Positions 62,480-64,000 of a DNA stretch of 64,000 nucleotides are shown here, piece after piece; position 1 is the first letter of the stretch; the number at the start of each line of letters is the position of its first letter. The stretch covers positions 1,516,851-1,580,850 of the forward strand of contig NC_066577.1 in NCBI RefSeq assembly GCF_024679095.1, written 5' to 3'. The notes beneath the pieces were generated by a model. It worked only from the letters and a program-made list of their open reading frames with translations, was not told the DNA's origin and made no database searches. This DNA is from Eriocheir sinensis. Taxonomy: Eukaryota; Arthropoda; Malacostraca; Decapoda; Varunidae. Position numbers and translations under genes: made by a program.

Positions 62480-63220
62480 GCAGAATTGAATAGCGTGTAT
62501 TCCAAAGAAACGCATGGCCTGCTATATTGGGCGTTATTTATTTATTCTAGTTTTTAAAGGATCATATCAAGAATAGGCCGAGGGAGCAGGACCCCTGTTG
62601 TAGCACAACCCAGCTGCTGTGGGAGCCGTGGCGCGGGTGGAAGTAATGGTGGGAAAAACGATGTGCAGGTGAATTTATAGAAAGTTAGATAGAATGAGGA
62701 ACTAATGGGGCAGGGAGAAAGGAAGAAGGAAAAGGTCAGTAAATCAAGACTAATAAAGATACGTATATACGCAGCTTGAAAGATAAATTCTGAAGAATAT
62801 AACGTTAGGTCACTTGAATCATTTTTGGCTGTAAAAAGAAAAAAGTATGAAAGGACTTTTTACTAGAAAAAAAGTAAGTAAAAAGTTAAAGTAAAAAAGT
62901 AAACCTGGAATAAAAACTAAGGAAGTTAAATTGAAAAAAAAAATGTAAGACTGTATTGCTGTAAATATTGAAGAAAAAGGTAAAAAAAAAAGAGAAGAAA
63001 AGAAGAAACACAATAAAAAGAAAAGTAAAAAAATGAGAAAGGCAAGAAAATTGTCACTAAGAATAAAAGAAAAAGTAAATAAAGAAAGATAGAAAATGTC
63101 ACTAACAAGAAAATAAAATAAAAGGCCAACCAGCCCGAGGTGGCTCTTGTCCCTCGATCCTGCAGCAAAGAAAGGAATTTGTGTTGCTTTATTGAATTAG
63201 TGGCTGACGCTCTCTCCTCC
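62480..63220. repeat. Spacer and dispersed repeat R1, copy 2
   Basis: Bases from about 62690 to 63220 align with 43135-43570, ending with the shared ggaatttgtgttgctt and attgaattagtggc. The centre is A-rich and more expanded than in copy 1. No coding sequence is recognised. Confidence 0.75.
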
Positions 63221-63440
63221 TCCCCCGCGTGCCCTTTCCCCCAATAACACCCACGAACACTCTCTCTCCCCATCCTCTTCCTTCTACCCAAGCAACTTTT
63301 TCCTTTCTCTTCCTTCCCACTTTCCTCTCGAAATTGTCTCCCAAATTTGATCACCTTTGTTGACTTTCTTCAACCACAGATTGCTCCTATCTTGTTCCCA
63401 TTCGCGTATCTTCCTCCTCCTCCTCCTCCTCCTCAGTGTC
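63221..63440. repeat. Pyrimidine-rich DNA with (CTC)n
   Basis: C/T-rich DNA with (CTC)n at 63414-63434. No gene. Confidence 0.8.
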
Positions 63441-63648
63441 AAAAAAAATAATGCTGACACTGTTCAGCTCGTTAGTTCGCCCACATCTTGAGTATTGCGT
63501 TCAGTTTTGGTCTCCCTATTACAGAAAAGATAATAGATAAACTCTAGAGGGTGCAGCGTTGAGCTATTAAAATGATACCTAGACTGCGAAATAAACCGTA
63601 GGAAGACAGACTTAAAAAAATTATTCAGCTTATCAAAGCGTAGGCTAA
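63441..63648 (+). mobile_element. CR1-like LINE fragment, family B type
   Basis: Translation gives [20 protein letters not shown] and YRKDN, then shifts frame into a region matching the QRRVTKMIPRLRN part of the family-B thumb. Only about 200 bp remain, both ends are missing, and several stops are present. Confidence 0.75.
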
Positions 63649-63652
63649 GGCC

Positions 63653-64000
63653 CCGTTCACACTGTGCCGACTCTGGGCCACGACAACCAGTGACTTCTGC
63701 ATTTGACAAGTCGGCTCCCACGCTCCAAATTTTGTTTGGCGTCTTGGTGTCGGCTATCATGATTGCCGACTGTCTGGGACATTCGGCCAATTAATTGGCA
63801 GAATGTCTGCGACATGCTGCCAACTAGTCTTAAGACGAGTCTCAACGATCATTTTTTTTTAAATGGTGCCATGTCCACGACAAACACGAATCTGCCGACC
63901 GATTGGCCGACAGTCGCCGACGGTCTTGACCGACAGTCTTCCAGATTGTCTGTCAACTGGTTGGCCGACTAGCTGGCCGACAGTTGCCAAGGAGTTGGCC
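63653..64000 (+). mobile_element. Left end of a Harbinger-like non-autonomous element, cut by window edge
   Basis: After CTA the sequence AGGCCCCGTTCACACTGTGC begins, a terminus of the same style as the other Harbinger-type ends here (AGGC...ACAC). It is followed by imperfect repeats of the type ttggccgac, ccgacagtc and ctgccgac on both strands (63740-64000). The right end lies outside the window, so the superfamily call rests on one terminus. Confidence 0.5.

Overview
The window is eukaryotic and most likely from an arthropod, plausibly a decapod crustacean. The reasons are: two exons of a Dpr-type immunoglobulin cell-surface gene (an arthropod neuronal family); a very high load of di- and trinucleotide microsatellites; several families of CR1-like LINEs; tRNA-derived SINEs; and PIF/Harbinger, hAT and Tc1/mariner-like DNA transposons. 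No bacterial gene organisation is present. Most long open frames are low-complexity translations of simple repeats and are not annotated as genes.

Host gene content is sparse. A dpr-like gene lies on the minus strand, with a 211-bp exon (second half of Ig domain 1) at 18.2-18.4 kb and a 135-bp exon (start of Ig domain 2) at 10.0-10.2 kb. Both have consensus splice sites and their phases join exactly. The other exons must lie outside the window or are not recognisable. A GC-rich, CRE/CCAAT-containing promoter-like segment sits at 19.1-19.55 kb. A 37-bp candidate microexon with strong splice sites is at 22.38 kb (+), and an unrecognised 75-codon open frame with protein-like composition is at 53.7-53.9 kb (-).

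Layout: 0-2 kb, two LINE fragments of one family (A) flanking or inside TCC tracts; 2-5.8 kb, purine/pyrimidine-rich low-complexity DNA; 5.8-8.2 kb, a longer family-A copy; 8.2-10 kb, microsatellites and pyrimidine tract; 10.0 kb, dpr exon; 10.3-11.8 kb, a diverged family-A relative; 11.8-18.2 kb, low-complexity DNA and minisatellites ending at the dpr exon; 18.4-24.5 kb, promoter-like DNA, a TACTGC-rich array interrupted by a SINE, and repeats; 24.5-28.4 kb, LINE, hAT remnant, SINE and microsatellites; 28.4-31.4 kb, a Jockey-like LINE carrying a Tc1/mariner-like insertion; 32.2-35.1 kb, family-C LINE; 35.7 kb, SINE; 36.5-43.1 kb, a CR1-like LINE with an esterase ORF1 (family B) followed by another LINE (family I); 44.6-53.3 kb, two copies of a composite repeat bracketing two head-to-head LINEs; 54.4-55.5 kb, a composite tandem array; 57.6-58.1 kb, a 78-bp minisatellite; 58.1-60.9 kb, a nested DNA-transposon stack; 61-64 kb, microsatellites, a SINE, a LINE fragment and the start of a Harbinger-like element.

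I did not find a convincing new enzymatic or defence system. The most informative signals are molecular fossils of mobile-element activity with precise breakpoints. They include a Harbinger element and its empty target site in the same window, a TA-flanked transposon whose removal restores a LINE reading frame, a three-level transposon nest, and a minisatellite abutting a dpr splice donor. All coordinates come from reading by eye; edges of degraded elements may be off by tens of bases.
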